In this document: piece after piece, positions 1 through 9,011 of the stretch
Layout of the letters: each line of letters starts with the position of its first letter
How positions within the stretch are numbered: position 1 is the first letter of the stretch
From: DATFLS01 sp964413425
GTDB taxonomy: Bacteria > Fidelibacterota > JAANXI01
Direction: 5' to 3'
Length of the DNA stretch: 64,000 nt
Assembly: GCA_964413425.1 (NCBI GenBank)
Contig: CAYPST010000003.1
Location: 1 to 64,000 of the forward strand
Translations under genes and position numbers: made by a program
The notes under the pieces: generated by a model
Told to the model about the DNA's origin: nothing
Database searches by the model: none
Seen by the model: the letters and a program-made list of their open reading frames with translations, nothing else

Positions 1-54
1 TACATTTTCTTTGTCGATTGAGCGATTTATGGAAATAAATCGCTCAATTTGGGT
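1..54. repeat. 54-bp inverted repeat, copy 1 (hairpin)
   Basis: This segment is identical to the reverse complement of 47465-47518. Its core (17-48) is a perfect hairpin with 14-bp arms starting ATTGAGCGAT and a GGAA loop. The repeat may extend left of the window. A mobile palindrome or a transcription-terminating structure are both possible. Confidence 0.85.
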
Positions 55-257
55 TTTAATGAAATTCTGAATCAGCGGTTTCATAACAAAAATATTGTAT
101 TTATCTCACAAGTTTATAACAAAGCTGGTCCTCGTGACAGAATCGGTAAGTGAAGAATTGGATAGATACCCGGGAAAAGGGAGATAATAAAGATCTTTAT
201 TGGAATATAGATCAATGGAGACGGAAGCGATTGGCGGATTGTTCAGCCAAAGGGGTA

Positions 258-1088
258 TTATTCGTCGTCATACACAATATACGATTGGCCTTTGTCCGCA
301 CCGAATATTTGCGCGTAAACGGTATAACCGCTGGCTCCGAAGTCCGCCTCATAGAGGATGAGTTCCGGTTGAGAGTCACCGGTAACATCCCGGATACTAA
401 AATCGCCGACATACGATTCGAAATCTGAAGTGTACCGGTACGCAATTGTGTAGCGGCCACCAGATTCTTCCAGGATGATAATACCATAGAAGTATCCGAA
501 CTCACCGGTTTGGGGATGAGAGTAGACCAGAATATATTCGGGTACACCATCATTATTCAGGTCCGCTTCCGCCTGATGCTTCACCAGAAGCCCTTCCCGG
601 ACCTGCGAGATTGCCCGGCGAACTGCCATGTTGCCGATAGGTTCATCAATGGAATTCTCTTTATCGATGGCATACGTTGCCGTTGTATGATGTTCGAGTG
701 TATCGTTTCTCATCAACACAAATTTGTCATCTCCCCAGCGGTAGACGGAGAGCAGATATTGATGGTTTTCATCAGCGGTGCTTTCATCCGTGAGAACGGA
801 AGAATGCAAAGATGCCTCGGCCGTCATGGCAGAATAGACTTTGATGCTGTCTCCCTGAACTAAGATATCACCTTGATATGCGGAAAAGTCGGCAAATAAA
901 GTATAGTCACTGGCAGTCTGCCTGCCGGGGAGCCCGATATCGCGTTCAATGGTTCTGGTAGCAGATGGTGATGAATCCACCTCGGGAGCACCGGATGATT
1001 CCGCATCATCCTTTGGTTGACAGCCAACTAAAGAGAGCATGCAGAGTAAAACAATGAGAATGCGGTATTTGACGCTTCTCGGGATCAT
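258..1088 (-). CDS. Putative lipoprotein of unknown function
   Basis: I do not recognise this protein as a named family. The N-terminus is a lipoprotein signal: a basic start, a hydrophobic stretch and a lipobox LVGC with the cysteine at residue 23, then an acidic, serine-rich linker. The rest is about 240 residues of globular sequence containing two Asp-rich segments (DLNNDGVPE and DVTGDSQPE) that resemble the calcium-binding loops of FG-GAP/VCBS-type repeats. It should therefore be a membrane-anchored periplasmic or surface protein. A GTG one codon upstream (1091) is an alternative start, and neither start has a clear ribosome binding site. It stands alone, transcribed away from the GntR operon. 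Confidence 0.75.
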   Translation of the reverse strand: MIPRSVKYRILIVLLCMLSLVGCQPKDDAESSGAPEVDSSPSATRTIERDIGLPGRQTASDYTLFADFSAYQGDILVQGDSIKVYSAMTAEASLHSSVLTDESTADENHQYLLSVYRWGDDKFVLMRNDTLEHHTTATYAIDKENSIDEPIGNMAVRRAISQVREGLLVKHQAEADLNNDGVPEYILVYSHPQTGEFGYFYGIIILEESGGRYTIAYRYTSDFESYVGDFSIRDVTGDSQPELILYEADFGASGYTVYAQIFGADKGQSYIVYDDE

Positions 1089-1396
1089 CACAATAGATTA
1101 CTATGGTCAAATTTTCTCCTGGTGCAAGGCGGCACAATTCTCGCAGGAGCACCGAACGATACCGGGATTACCTGCCCACAGTCCACTCACTGATTCACGG
1201 CACATTCATTTGCCTGTTAGTATGATAATACGAGCATTCTGTGCCAGAAGCAATGGCTTTTTAAAGTGTGAGTGGATTAGATATTCCATCCACGTCGACC
1301 CCGAGAGCTGGAATCCATCAATTTGAAGAGCGAAAGGACGTGGCCGGTCATCTCCATATCGAGTTGATATAGCATTATATCAATCAGATATACGTG

Positions 1397-1415
1397 GTGT
1401 GCTCTACTAGCACAC
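1397..1415. promoter_or_regulatory. Palindrome, possible GntR operator
   Basis: The arms GTGTGCT and AGCACAC are perfectly complementary around a 5-bp spacer. It lies about 465 bp upstream of the GntR gene and shares the GTGT...ACAC layout of the 1837-1858 palindrome. A second operator or an unrelated hairpin are both possible. Confidence 0.35.
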
Positions 1416-1813
1416 TAAAGAACCATAAGTGGCTGTTATTCAATATTTTAATGTTTCGGGGAAATATGCTGGATCGAAGTTTGCACATTTACCAGTGAAA
1501 TGAAAATAACCAATGTATGAGTGGAGTGTAAGCAATACAGCGGTGATTAAAAAATCTACATGCCCGGAGAAAGGAGAGCCGCAATGAAATATTTCACCTC
1601 CCGGCGATGGCAGTGGGTGAGGATCGCACAACGGTCGCAGCAATGCCTCCTGCCGCAGCGAGATCGGGGAATTCTGTGGGATATTCCGGTAAATGTGATG
1701 CAGGCCTTATTTTCCGCTGACACTTCTCCGGAAAGGTCAGATTAGTATCAAAATCATCTTCATTATTGTTGCAAGGTTCTTATTTAGACATCAGGTTATA
1801 TCCCATGAAAATT

Positions 1814-1831
1814 TTTTCTGCGCACAGAAAA
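1814..1831. promoter_or_regulatory. Palindrome upstream of GntR operon
   Basis: The sequence is TTTTCTG, CGCA, CAGAAAA, with perfect 7-bp arms. It sits just upstream of the probable -10 element of the GntR operon, where it could bind a regulator or overlap the -35 region. Confidence 0.35.
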
Positions 1832-1836
1832 TTCTG

Positions 1837-1858
1837 GTGTTATACTGTAGTAGAACAC
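1837..1858 (+). promoter_or_regulatory. Probable promoter and autoregulatory operator of the GntR-ABC operon
   Basis: GTGTT and AACAC arms flank a 12-bp spacer that contains TATACT, a good -10 element. YtrA-subfamily regulators are known to bind spaced inverted repeats of the form GTGTA...TACAC, so this is the best candidate site for the GntR protein encoded 22 bp downstream. No strong -35 is visible. Confidence 0.45.
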
Positions 1859-1880
1859 GAACACTAAGAGGACAAGTGCA

Positions 1881-2255
1881 ATGGCCATAGAATTCGAAAC
1901 AAATACACCGATTTATCTGCAAATCTCCGAGATGATTCGTGAGGCTATTCTGGCGGGAGATTTCAAAGAGGGAGAGGCCATCCCGTCTGTCCGGCAGATA
2001 TCAGTGGAGCAGAATTTGAATCCCCAAACCGTACTGAATGCCACCCAGATTCTGATCAATGAAGAGTTGATTGAGAAGAAGCGTGGATTGGGACTGTATG
2101 TGCAGAAGGGTGCCCGGGAGAAGTTACAGCGAGATGAACGCCGTGTCTTCCGGGAGGCAGAGGTACCAAAGCTGGTCACCAGGGCACGCTTGCTGGGATT
2201 CTCCCGATCGGAGTTACTTCAAATAATCGAGCAGGCATTCCAGGAGAAAAACTAA
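1881..2255 (+). CDS. GntR-family transcriptional regulator, YtrA subfamily
   Basis: This short 124-residue protein has an N-terminal winged helix-turn-helix (about residues 8-75, with the GntR signature around PSVRQISVEQNLNPQTV). Instead of a large effector domain it has only a short helical tail, which is the layout of the YtrA subfamily. These proteins usually repress the ABC transporter genes with which they are co-transcribed. The ABC ATPase start overlaps the stop by one base, so the two are translationally coupled. The start has an AGAGGA ribosome site. The palindrome at 1837-1858 is the likely operator. The ligand is unknown; in relatives the signal is often cell-envelope stress or antibiotics. 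Confidence 0.88.
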   Translation: MAIEFETNTPIYLQISEMIREAILAGDFKEGEAIPSVRQISVEQNLNPQTVLNATQILINEELIEKKRGLGLYVQKGAREKLQRDERRVFREAEVPKLVTRARLLGFSRSELLQIIEQAFQEKN

Positions 2256-3109
2256 TGGATATACTGATTCATATGGAGAAGGTTCGGAAAAGATATGGGC
2301 GCATTGTTGCGCTGGATGGAGTCACAGTCGATATACCCGCCGGAAAGATCGTGGGATTGGTCGGGCCGAACGGGGCGGGCAAGACCACCCTGCTCCGGGC
2401 GCTGACCGGGTTAATTTCCTGTGACGGGCATATTGCGGTGCTGGGAAAGAATCCGCATACCGAACGAGCCGCCCTGATGGAACATACCGGTGTAATTCAT
2501 GATGTCCCCATACTCCCGCAGTGGATGCGCGTGTTTCAACTCATGGATTTTCAGGAAGCGATTCACCCCAGGTTCAGCCGCAGCCGGTGCGAGAAACTCC
2601 TCACCAAAACCAGTATAAAAACCGGTCGGAAAATTAAACACCTTTCCAAAGGGATGAAAACCCAGCTTCACCTCTCGCTGATGCTGGCCACGGATTCGGA
2701 TCTCCTTATCCTGGATGAGCCGACGCACGGCCTGGATATTCTCTTCCGGAAGCGTTTTTATAACTCGGTGCTGGAAGATTACTTTGATCAGGAAAAGTCA
2801 ATTATTGTGTCCACGCACCAGATTGAAGAAGTGGAGCACATACTCAGTGATGTCATCTTTATCAGGGAGGGGAGAGTCTTGCTGTATGAAAGCGTGGAGA
2901 ATTTGAATAAAAAATATTCCCAGGTTGTGGTACCCGAACGCTACACTCAAACTCTGCGCCAATATAATCCACTCGCAGAATCGACGCGCATTGGCCGCAG
3001 GGTCTTTCTCCTGGAAGACGTCGATGCCAGAGAAGTGGAAGAATACGGGGAGGTTACCAAACCCTCTCTCGCAGACATTTTTGTTGCACTGATGGGGGGT
3101 GAAGCATGA
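2255..3109 (+). CDS. ABC transporter ATP-binding protein (YtrB/CcmA type)
   Basis: This is the nucleotide-binding subunit that powers the ABC-2 permease encoded next. Visible motifs are Walker A GPNGAGKT (about residues 37-44), a variant signature LSKGM near residue 131, Walker B LLILDEPTHGLD near 150-161, and the H-loop histidine in VSTHQ near 187. The C-terminal 70 residues form the extra domain common in drug, bacteriocin and membrane-protein exporters. Start and stop overlap both neighbours (GntR and permease), so the three genes form one operon. The substrate cannot be deduced. Confidence 0.92.
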   Translation: MDILIHMEKVRKRYGRIVALDGVTVDIPAGKIVGLVGPNGAGKTTLLRALTGLISCDGHIAVLGKNPHTERAALMEHTGVIHDVPILPQWMRVFQLMDFQEAIHPRFSRSRCEKLLTKTSIKTGRKIKHLSKGMKTQLHLSLMLATDSDLLILDEPTHGLDILFRKRFYNSVLEDYFDQEKSIIVSTHQIEEVEHILSDVIFIREGRVLLYESVENLNKKYSQVVVPERYTQTLRQYNPLAESTRIGRRVFLLEDVDAREVEEYGEVTKPSLADIFVALMGGEA

Positions 3110-4083
3110 AACAGTTTCTGACGTTATTACGAAGAGAATTCCTGGAATGGCGTACGGTTTTCTTCATTGTAACCGGGTTATACCTCCTGCTGCTCATCCT
3201 GCTTGCTTATGGATCATATAAGGTCTCCAATGAAATTGAACAGCACTCCTTCAGTCTCAAGCGGAACGGGCAGGAGGTCATTATCCAGTTTGACAATGAG
3301 GAAAAAAATCCTTTTGCAGATGATAAGGAAGAACCCGGCCGGATTACCCTGAACGAACAACCGTCACAGATTCTGGAAATCTGGGCGCACGTTGTTCGGG
3401 GACTGATGGTGGGTGTTAATTTCCTGATATTACTCCTGGCGATTTTCTATCTGGCCGACGCCGTGTACAAGGAACGGTCGGATGCCAGCACCTTCTATTA
3501 CCGGAGCTTACCCGTATCCGATGCCATGGTGCTGGGATCGAAGTTAGTCTGTGGCACTGTGGGGATTCTTTTGCTCTCTTTTATTTTGAGTACACTTCTG
3601 GTGTTGTATGTACATTTGATTGTGCCGGGGAAAGCCAATGCAATTCTACTTGCCAGCGGATTGTCACTGTCGCAGTTTCAGTATGGGGATCTCATTGGCG
3701 ACTGGACCGTATTTCATTTGCTGCAATTACTGTGGTTGTCACCATTTGCTCTGTATTTCCTTCTGGTCTCGACGGCAGTGAAAAACCGCCCGTTGCTAAC
3801 GGCCGTTGGTGTGTTGATCTTACTGGCGCTCGTGTGGAAATATCTGTTCGGCCCGCTTGGCATTCCAAATCAGATTACAGTGAATTTTGGGGTGTTCGGT
3901 GATGTCTTAGAACAACAATGGTTAAAGGCCCCCAGCCATATAGATTCGACTTCTGAAATAGAACTCTTCGGATCATTCTGGCCGTATGTGTTTACCTGGC
4001 GGACTCTTATTGCCTTGGTGGTATCCGGCGCGTTTGGCTGGATTACCCATTGGGTATATCGGAAAAATATTGAAGTCTCCTGA
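3106..4083 (+). CDS. ABC-2 type transporter permease
   Basis: This is the membrane partner of the preceding ATPase; the start codon overlaps the ATPase stop by 4 bp (ATGA). One N-terminal membrane segment (about residues 17-36) is followed by a polar extracytoplasmic stretch of about 70 residues rich in Glu and Asn. Five or so further hydrophobic segments follow (about 100-118, 142-168, 200-220, 226-245 and 295-315). This is typical of ABC-2 permeases that export drugs, lipids or peptides. No specificity motif is evident. Confidence 0.85.
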   Translation: MKQFLTLLRREFLEWRTVFFIVTGLYLLLLILLAYGSYKVSNEIEQHSFSLKRNGQEVIIQFDNEEKNPFADDKEEPGRITLNEQPSQILEIWAHVVRGLMVGVNFLILLLAIFYLADAVYKERSDASTFYYRSLPVSDAMVLGSKLVCGTVGILLLSFILSTLLVLYVHLIVPGKANAILLASGLSLSQFQYGDLIGDWTVFHLLQLLWLSPFALYFLLVSTAVKNRPLLTAVGVLILLALVWKYLFGPLGIPNQITVNFGVFGDVLEQQWLKAPSHIDSTSEIELFGSFWPYVFTWRTLIALVVSGAFGWITHWVYRKNIEVS

Positions 4084-4752
4084 TAAATACCGACACTGCA
4101 GAATCATGGATCCCGAGAAATACGACGTCGCGATCCAATGTCCGCCGGTGACCCACTGATGCGATTCGGGGATCAATCCTCCGGCTCGGGACCACCACGG
4201 AAAACGGCGTTGGGTTTTATCCGTTTCCGTTGTTATTATTTACCCTGTCATACGAGAGAACGCTGGTGTACCCCCGATTTTTTGTCTGGAAACATTTGGG
4301 CAGTTCTATGATTGAATATGCAGGATTGGAGTTAGTGCAGAAGTTCGTAAATAACATCCGGGTGTCCAGACCGGCTGTGGCGCCTTTAACGAGGTTTCTC
4401 CTGAAAAGCAGCTGGGCAGATGGTATCTGCGAGCTCCGCCGCACGAAGATGAACTGGCCGTTTCAATCATATGCTCAGCTATCGGGTGACCATTTGAAAA
4501 TCCGGGCATCATTTATTTTTTAAAATGCAAATTGTATGAACCATCCATCAGGTTTCCGGAAATACCTTGACCCTGAAATATACCAGAATGATATGCATTT
4601 ATATGAACTTGATATACCACTCAATTGGATTGTGTGGCCGGAAGATAGCCGAGCATGGGTTCTATTCAGGAGTCGATCAGCATAAAATCATATGAAACAA
4701 CGAACATGGCATAACATTTGTTTAACAGACTTACCAGACAAAGGGGAGAGCC
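4084..4752. other. Intergenic region, no gene recognised
   Basis: Short frames on both strands overlap here without ribosome sites or family resemblance. The only suggestive element is TGGCATAACATTTGTT at 4707-4722. It resembles a sigma-54 site (TGGCA, then TTG at the right distance) but lacks the -12 GC, so I treat it as weak. It lies 31 bp before the Yip1-like gene. Confidence 0.4.
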
Positions 4753-5556
4753 ATGAATAATACGTTACAACCAGACCAACCCCAGCGGGATTCATTGACC
4801 ATCTGGCAGAAGCTGCTCGATGTCCTCACCTCTCCGCGGGAGGTATTTGAGCATATTCGGCAGAAAGTCACCTGGGAAGACTGGGTGATGCCTTTTGTGG
4901 TGATTGTGCTGGTGTCCGGGTTCGCGGGAATTCTGAATGCACCGTACACCATGGAGATGTCCAAAAAAATTATCCGGGCCCAGGAAGATCGTATCCTCTC
5001 GCGGGATCTGTCCCAGGAACAACGGGAGCAGATTTCCCAGCGGATGGAGGAGCAAATGAAGAAACAGGAGCAGCGGTATTCGCCGCCCAGGGTCTATCTC
5101 TGGTCATTTGGCGGTGTGGCCATCCGGGTAGCGCTTTCCTTATTGATCATGGCGGGTTTGTATTATTTTGCAGGGAATACGATCCTCGGCAGGGAGGCGG
5201 CTTTTCCCCACATATTGGCTGTAGTCGCATTGCCGCAGATGGTAACGGTGATCCAATCAGTTTATAATACCGTTATCATGCATTTCACCGGAAATGCTGA
5301 GGTCCCATCCAGTCTTGCGGCGATGCTTCCCTATGGTGCCGCGGAAGTTTTCCGGCAGGAACGATATCAACAGGCACTCTATACCATCTTGAGCCAGATG
5401 GATGTGTTCACCGTCTGGCGACTGGTATTGGTTACAATCGGATTTGGTGTGATATATCAAGTATCCAGGGGTAAAGCCGCCGGAGTGATCTTCGGTTACT
5501 GGATCCTCTGGTTGCTGATAACCGCCACCGGGGCCTTTCTCTTTGCCGGTATGTAA
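4753..5556 (+). CDS. Yip1-family integral membrane protein
   Basis: This 267-residue polytopic membrane protein has an amphipathic N-terminus containing LLDVLTSPREVFEHI, a pattern shared by bacterial Yip1-domain proteins. A membrane helix at about 44-61 is followed by a charged Gln/Glu-rich segment (about 75-115, likely coiled coil) and four more hydrophobic helices. The function of bacterial Yip1 proteins is not established. An AGGGGAGAG ribosome site precedes the start. The gene lies 31 bp ahead of the TolC-like gene and heads the efflux operon, so a role in envelope export or its assembly is plausible but inferred. Confidence 0.8.
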   Translation: MNNTLQPDQPQRDSLTIWQKLLDVLTSPREVFEHIRQKVTWEDWVMPFVVIVLVSGFAGILNAPYTMEMSKKIIRAQEDRILSRDLSQEQREQISQRMEEQMKKQEQRYSPPRVYLWSFGGVAIRVALSLLIMAGLYYFAGNTILGREAAFPHILAVVALPQMVTVIQSVYNTVIMHFTGNAEVPSSLAAMLPYGAAEVFRQERYQQALYTILSQMDVFTVWRLVLVTIGFGVIYQVSRGKAAGVIFGYWILWLLITATGAFLFAGM

Positions 5557-5587
5557 TGTAAAGTCAGGAAGGAAAGGACAGCAGAAA

Positions 5588-6937
5588 ATGACCAATGTGA
5601 AATTTCTCTTGTCAGTGCTGGGGATGCTGTGCTTTACCAGTGCAATTGTCACTGCACAGCAGTATACTGCCGGCAGCCAGGCACCCTTGTCTCTGCAGGA
5701 TTGTATCCGGATTGCTTTGCAGAATAAGGCCGATGTTCAGATCGCCCGGGATCAGATGCGCATTGCCGGAGCCCAAAGGCAGGCCGCGTGGGGAGCATAT
5801 CTGCCAAGTATAAATTTCTCGTTGCGCGGGTCCCAAACTGAGCAAGGGGTAGGCCGAAGATTTTTCAGTGGGATCGAATTCACGGCTCCGGCGTCCAGGC
5901 GGGAATACTATAGTTCGGGAGTATCCCTGAATCAGCCATTGTTCACCGGCGGCCGGTTGTTGAATGCGAAAAAGTACGCCGATTTGAATTACGATCAGGC
6001 ACAGGTGGGGTATGAAGCTACACGCGAACAAGTGATTCTGGACGTGACCGATGCCTACTTCGAGGTGCTCCGGGCCCGCGAATTTGTGCGGGTATACGAA
6101 CGGACCCTGGAAAGCGGCGAAGCCCAGGTTGAATTAGTACAGGAACGCTATAATCTTGGCGCGGTCGCTCAATCTGATGTGTTCAAGGCCCAGACCCGGG
6201 CGGGAAATGACCGGATAAATCTCCTCCAGCAGCAAAACAGCCTGTCCTTGCGAAAACGAAATCTCAACCTGGTCATGGGGCGGGGCCCGTCCGCTCCCGT
6301 CACGCTGCCGGAGTTTGACTATTCGCCGCCGGACATCCCGGACATGGAGCAGGCGAAACAAAAGGCGCTGCAGGCCAATCGCGACCTGGCGCAGTACCAG
6401 CTGGATGTACAAAAATCCCGCGCGAATCTGGCCATTGCCCGATCCAATTTACTGCCATCACTGAATGCCTTTATGGGATATGATCGCACCGGATTCAGCA
6501 TGCAGGATCTCTATCATAATTTAGACCTCAACTGGAGTTATTCTTTCGGGGTTCAGATCAGTGTGCCCATATTTAATAATTTTCAGGACCGAACCCGGGT
6601 GGATACGCGGCGCTCAGAATACTCTATTGCCCAACAGCGGTACCAGGATGCCCAGCTGGCCATTGAAATGCGGGCAGAAAATCTAATCCAGCAGCTGGAA
6701 ACGTACCAGGAGATTATCGAGTTAAATGAAATAAATCTCAAGTCTGCAGAAGAGGATTTGCGGTTAGCCCGGGAGCGGTACAATATCGGACAGGCCACCC
6801 TGCTGGATGTATTGGACGCCCAGGCCGCACTGACCAACGCCCAGCGAATTCTGGTCTATGCCAAATTTGATGCCAAAACGCAGGAAGCGCAACTGCAGGC
6901 CTTGCTCGGTGAGTTAATTAACCGAGCGCAACAGTAA
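5588..6937 (+). CDS. TolC-family outer-membrane efflux protein
   Basis: TolC proteins are trimeric outer-membrane channels that work with an HlyD-type adaptor and an inner-membrane pump. The chosen start (5588) gives a clean signal peptide (MTNVKFLLSV... ending near AQQ) and follows an AGGAAAGGA ribosome site; a longer frame from 5543 would spoil the signal. The mature protein has two related halves, each with long alpha-helical stretches rich in Gln, Ala and Arg. The second half shows the typical AEEDLRLARERYNIGQATLL repeat motif. The 449-residue length is normal for the family. It is followed by MacA- and MacB-like genes. Confidence 0.93.
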   Translation: MTNVKFLLSVLGMLCFTSAIVTAQQYTAGSQAPLSLQDCIRIALQNKADVQIARDQMRIAGAQRQAAWGAYLPSINFSLRGSQTEQGVGRRFFSGIEFTAPASRREYYSSGVSLNQPLFTGGRLLNAKKYADLNYDQAQVGYEATREQVILDVTDAYFEVLRAREFVRVYERTLESGEAQVELVQERYNLGAVAQSDVFKAQTRAGNDRINLLQQQNSLSLRKRNLNLVMGRGPSAPVTLPEFDYSPPDIPDMEQAKQKALQANRDLAQYQLDVQKSRANLAIARSNLLPSLNAFMGYDRTGFSMQDLYHNLDLNWSYSFGVQISVPIFNNFQDRTRVDTRRSEYSIAQQRYQDAQLAIEMRAENLIQQLETYQEIIELNEINLKSAEEDLRLARERYNIGQATLLDVLDAQAALTNAQRILVYAKFDAKTQEAQLQALLGELINRAQQ

Positions 6938-6973
6938 GTGATATGAGATCTATGCGAGGGGAGCAATCCATTT

Positions 6974-8254
6974 ATGTCTAAGAAAAAGAAAGTTGTACTC
7001 GGCGGCCTCGGCATCGTCATCATATTGGGGATCATTATCTTCCTGGATGCCCGCAAAGGGGGGGCTCATGCCAATCAGGTAGAGACCCGGCGAGTTGCTC
7101 GTGGAGAGATTGTGCAGAAAGTGAATGCCACCGGTCGGATACAACCGGCTGTTGAGGTGAATATCAGTGCCAATGTGAGCGGTGAAATCCGGGCACTGGG
7201 TGTCAAAGAAGGTGATGGTGTGAAAAAAGGCCAATTCCTGGTGCAGCTGGATCAGGAACGGTACCAAGCGGACGTGGAACGTAATGAGAGTTTACAGAAG
7301 TCCGCGGCGGCGGAAGTGAAACTGGCCCGGAGCGAACTGAAGCGCATCCGGGATCTTCATGAGAAGGGTTTATCGAGTGAGGCGGAATTAGAGCAGGGGG
7401 AAGCCCGTCTGGAAAAGGCGGTGAGTGCGCTGGAGCAACAGCAGGCTGCGCTCAAACAGTCGAGAGATGATCTGGCGAAAACCCACATTTCATCTCCCAT
7501 TCATGGGACTGTAACCCGGCTGGAGAAGGAGGTGGGCGAAATTGCCCTCGGATCGACATTCCAGAGTGATGTGATTATGACCATCTCGGATCTGTCCACC
7601 ATGGAGGTGATTGTGGAGGTTGATGAAAGCGATGTGGTAGACGTCTCGCTGGGCGATTCCGTGGAGGTGGAAGTGGATGCGCTGCCCGACACTATCTTTA
7701 CGGGCCGGGTAACGGAGATTGCCCATTCCGCCGTGACCCAGGGGATGGGCACCCAGGAGCAAGTGACAAACTTTGAAGTGACCATTACGCTGGACAGACG
7801 AGCACCCGAATTCCGACCGGGAATGTCGGCGGACGTGGCGATTGTTACCGATATCAGGGATGACGCCCTGATGGTGCCGATCCAGGCAGTCACTGTGCGC
7901 ACCCCAAAGCGCCTGGAAACGCAGTCGAAAGAGACAATCGAAAACACCGGGGCCGATAATCCGGAACCACAGAATTCCGGGAATGATATCCCGCTGACCA
8001 CAGAACGGGAACAACGGCGCGCAGAGATGGATGAAGTGGTGTTTGTGGTGAATCCGCAAGATATGTCAGCGGAACAGCGCAAAGTCGAAACCGGGATCAG
8101 CAGTGATACGCACTTTGAAATTGTCTCCGGCCTGGATGAAGGCGATGAGATTGTGATCGGATCGTATCAGGCGGTCAGCAGGGACCTGCAGGACGGTGAC
8201 AAAGTCGAGCGGAATAACAGGAGAGAATTCGCCAGCACGGCCGAATCAAGCTGA
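6974..8254 (+). CDS. HlyD/MacA-family periplasmic adaptor
   Basis: This is the periplasmic membrane-fusion subunit of the efflux pump, linking the MacB-like inner-membrane complex to the TolC channel. An N-terminal membrane anchor (about residues 7-24) precedes the two half-motifs of the lipoyl-like domain (around VNISANVSGEI and THISSPIHGTVTRL). These enclose a helical hairpin (about 90-165) rich in Glu, Leu and Gln. Beta-barrel and membrane-proximal domains follow. An Asn/Glu/Pro-rich insert at about 308-350 is unlike E. coli MacA. The gene is 36 bp after tolC, and the ATPase follows after 45 bp. Confidence 0.92.
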   Translation: MSKKKKVVLGGLGIVIILGIIIFLDARKGGAHANQVETRRVARGEIVQKVNATGRIQPAVEVNISANVSGEIRALGVKEGDGVKKGQFLVQLDQERYQADVERNESLQKSAAAEVKLARSELKRIRDLHEKGLSSEAELEQGEARLEKAVSALEQQQAALKQSRDDLAKTHISSPIHGTVTRLEKEVGEIALGSTFQSDVIMTISDLSTMEVIVEVDESDVVDVSLGDSVEVEVDALPDTIFTGRVTEIAHSAVTQGMGTQEQVTNFEVTITLDRRAPEFRPGMSADVAIVTDIRDDALMVPIQAVTVRTPKRLETQSKETIENTGADNPEPQNSGNDIPLTTEREQRRAEMDEVVFVVNPQDMSAEQRKVETGISSDTHFEIVSGLDEGDEIVIGSYQAVSRDLQDGDKVERNNRREFASTAESS

Positions 8255-8299
8255 GGATAAAGCCCGGTATTAATCGAATACTACATCAATAAGGAGTCT

Positions 8300-9007
8300 G
8301 TGGTGCTCATCCAACTGACAGAAATAAAAAAAATATATGATCTCGGCAAAGAGAAAGTCCATGCCTTACGCGGCATTGATTTGTCGATAGAACGGAATGA
8401 GTACGTTGCCATTATGGGGCCGTCCGGATCGGGGAAATCCACGCTGATGAATATCATCGGCTGCCTGGATGTGCCCACCGAAGGCGCTTATAACCTGGAA
8501 GATGTCTCAGTCCATTCCATGACCGATAACCAGCTCGCGGCCATTCGCAACAGGCAAATAGGTTTTGTGTTTCAAACCTTTAATCTGCTCCCGCGCGCGA
8601 ATGCCCTCCATAATGTCGAACTGCCACTGATCTACAGTGGCCTGAATAAAAAAGAGCGCCGGGAAATGGCGGAACATTCTCTGGCGAGTGTCGGATTGCG
8701 GGATCGCATGAAACACAAACCAGCGGAATTATCCGGAGGCCAGCGCCAGCGGGTGGCGATTGCCAGAGCCCTGGTGAACAATCCCTCCATTCTTCTGGCA
8801 GATGAGCCCACCGGGAACCTGGATTCTGAAACAGGCAGAGAGCTTATGTCCCTGTTGACCAGGCTCCATGAGAAAGGGAATACCATTATTCTGGTCACTC
8901 ACGAGCGGGAAATCGCCGAGCATGCGAATCGGGTCGTGCATATCCTGGATGGGATGATTAGTGAGGATACCATCACCCGGAACGGGATGAAAGCAGCCGA
9001 GGCGTAA
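8300..9007 (+). CDS. ABC transporter ATP-binding protein, MacB/LolD type
   Basis: This is a stand-alone ATPase of the MacB/LolD family, which drives mechanotransmission rather than classical transport. Motifs are Walker A GPSGSGKST (about residues 40-48), signature LSGGQRQRVAIARAL (about 143-157), Walker B ILLADEPTGNLD and the VTHE switch. The start is a GTG (8300, or GTG at 8303) behind AAGGAG. Unlike E. coli MacB the ATPase is not fused to its permease; instead two separate permease genes follow. Confidence 0.94.
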   Translation: MVLIQLTEIKKIYDLGKEKVHALRGIDLSIERNEYVAIMGPSGSGKSTLMNIIGCLDVPTEGAYNLEDVSVHSMTDNQLAAIRNRQIGFVFQTFNLLPRANALHNVELPLIYSGLNKKERREMAEHSLASVGLRDRMKHKPAELSGGQRQRVAIARALVNNPSILLADEPTGNLDSETGRELMSLLTRLHEKGNTIILVTHEREIAEHANRVVHILDGMISEDTITRNGMKAAEA

Positions 9008-9011
9008 CTGA

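Larger units (their letters stand above)
1089..1880. other. Intergenic region with operator-like palindromes
   Basis: I find no convincing gene. A short reading frame from 1584 (53 codons) has an AAGGAG-like site but no recognisable protein character, and I leave it uncalled. The region holds three palindromes listed separately (1397-1415, 1814-1831 and 1837-1858) that probably control the GntR-ABC operon. Confidence 0.5.

Noticed and set aside
1560..1745. Small frame with an AAGGAG-like site
   Set aside because: The peptide is rich in Arg and Gln without conserved character; it is probably fortuitous.
4707..4722. Sigma-54 promoter before the Yip1-like gene
   Set aside because: The TGGCA and TTG parts fit, but the -12 GC is missing; not called as a feature.
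7490..8082. Long antisense frames opposite the MacA gene
   Set aside because: They are low-complexity Ser/Thr- or His-rich shadows of a clear coding gene.
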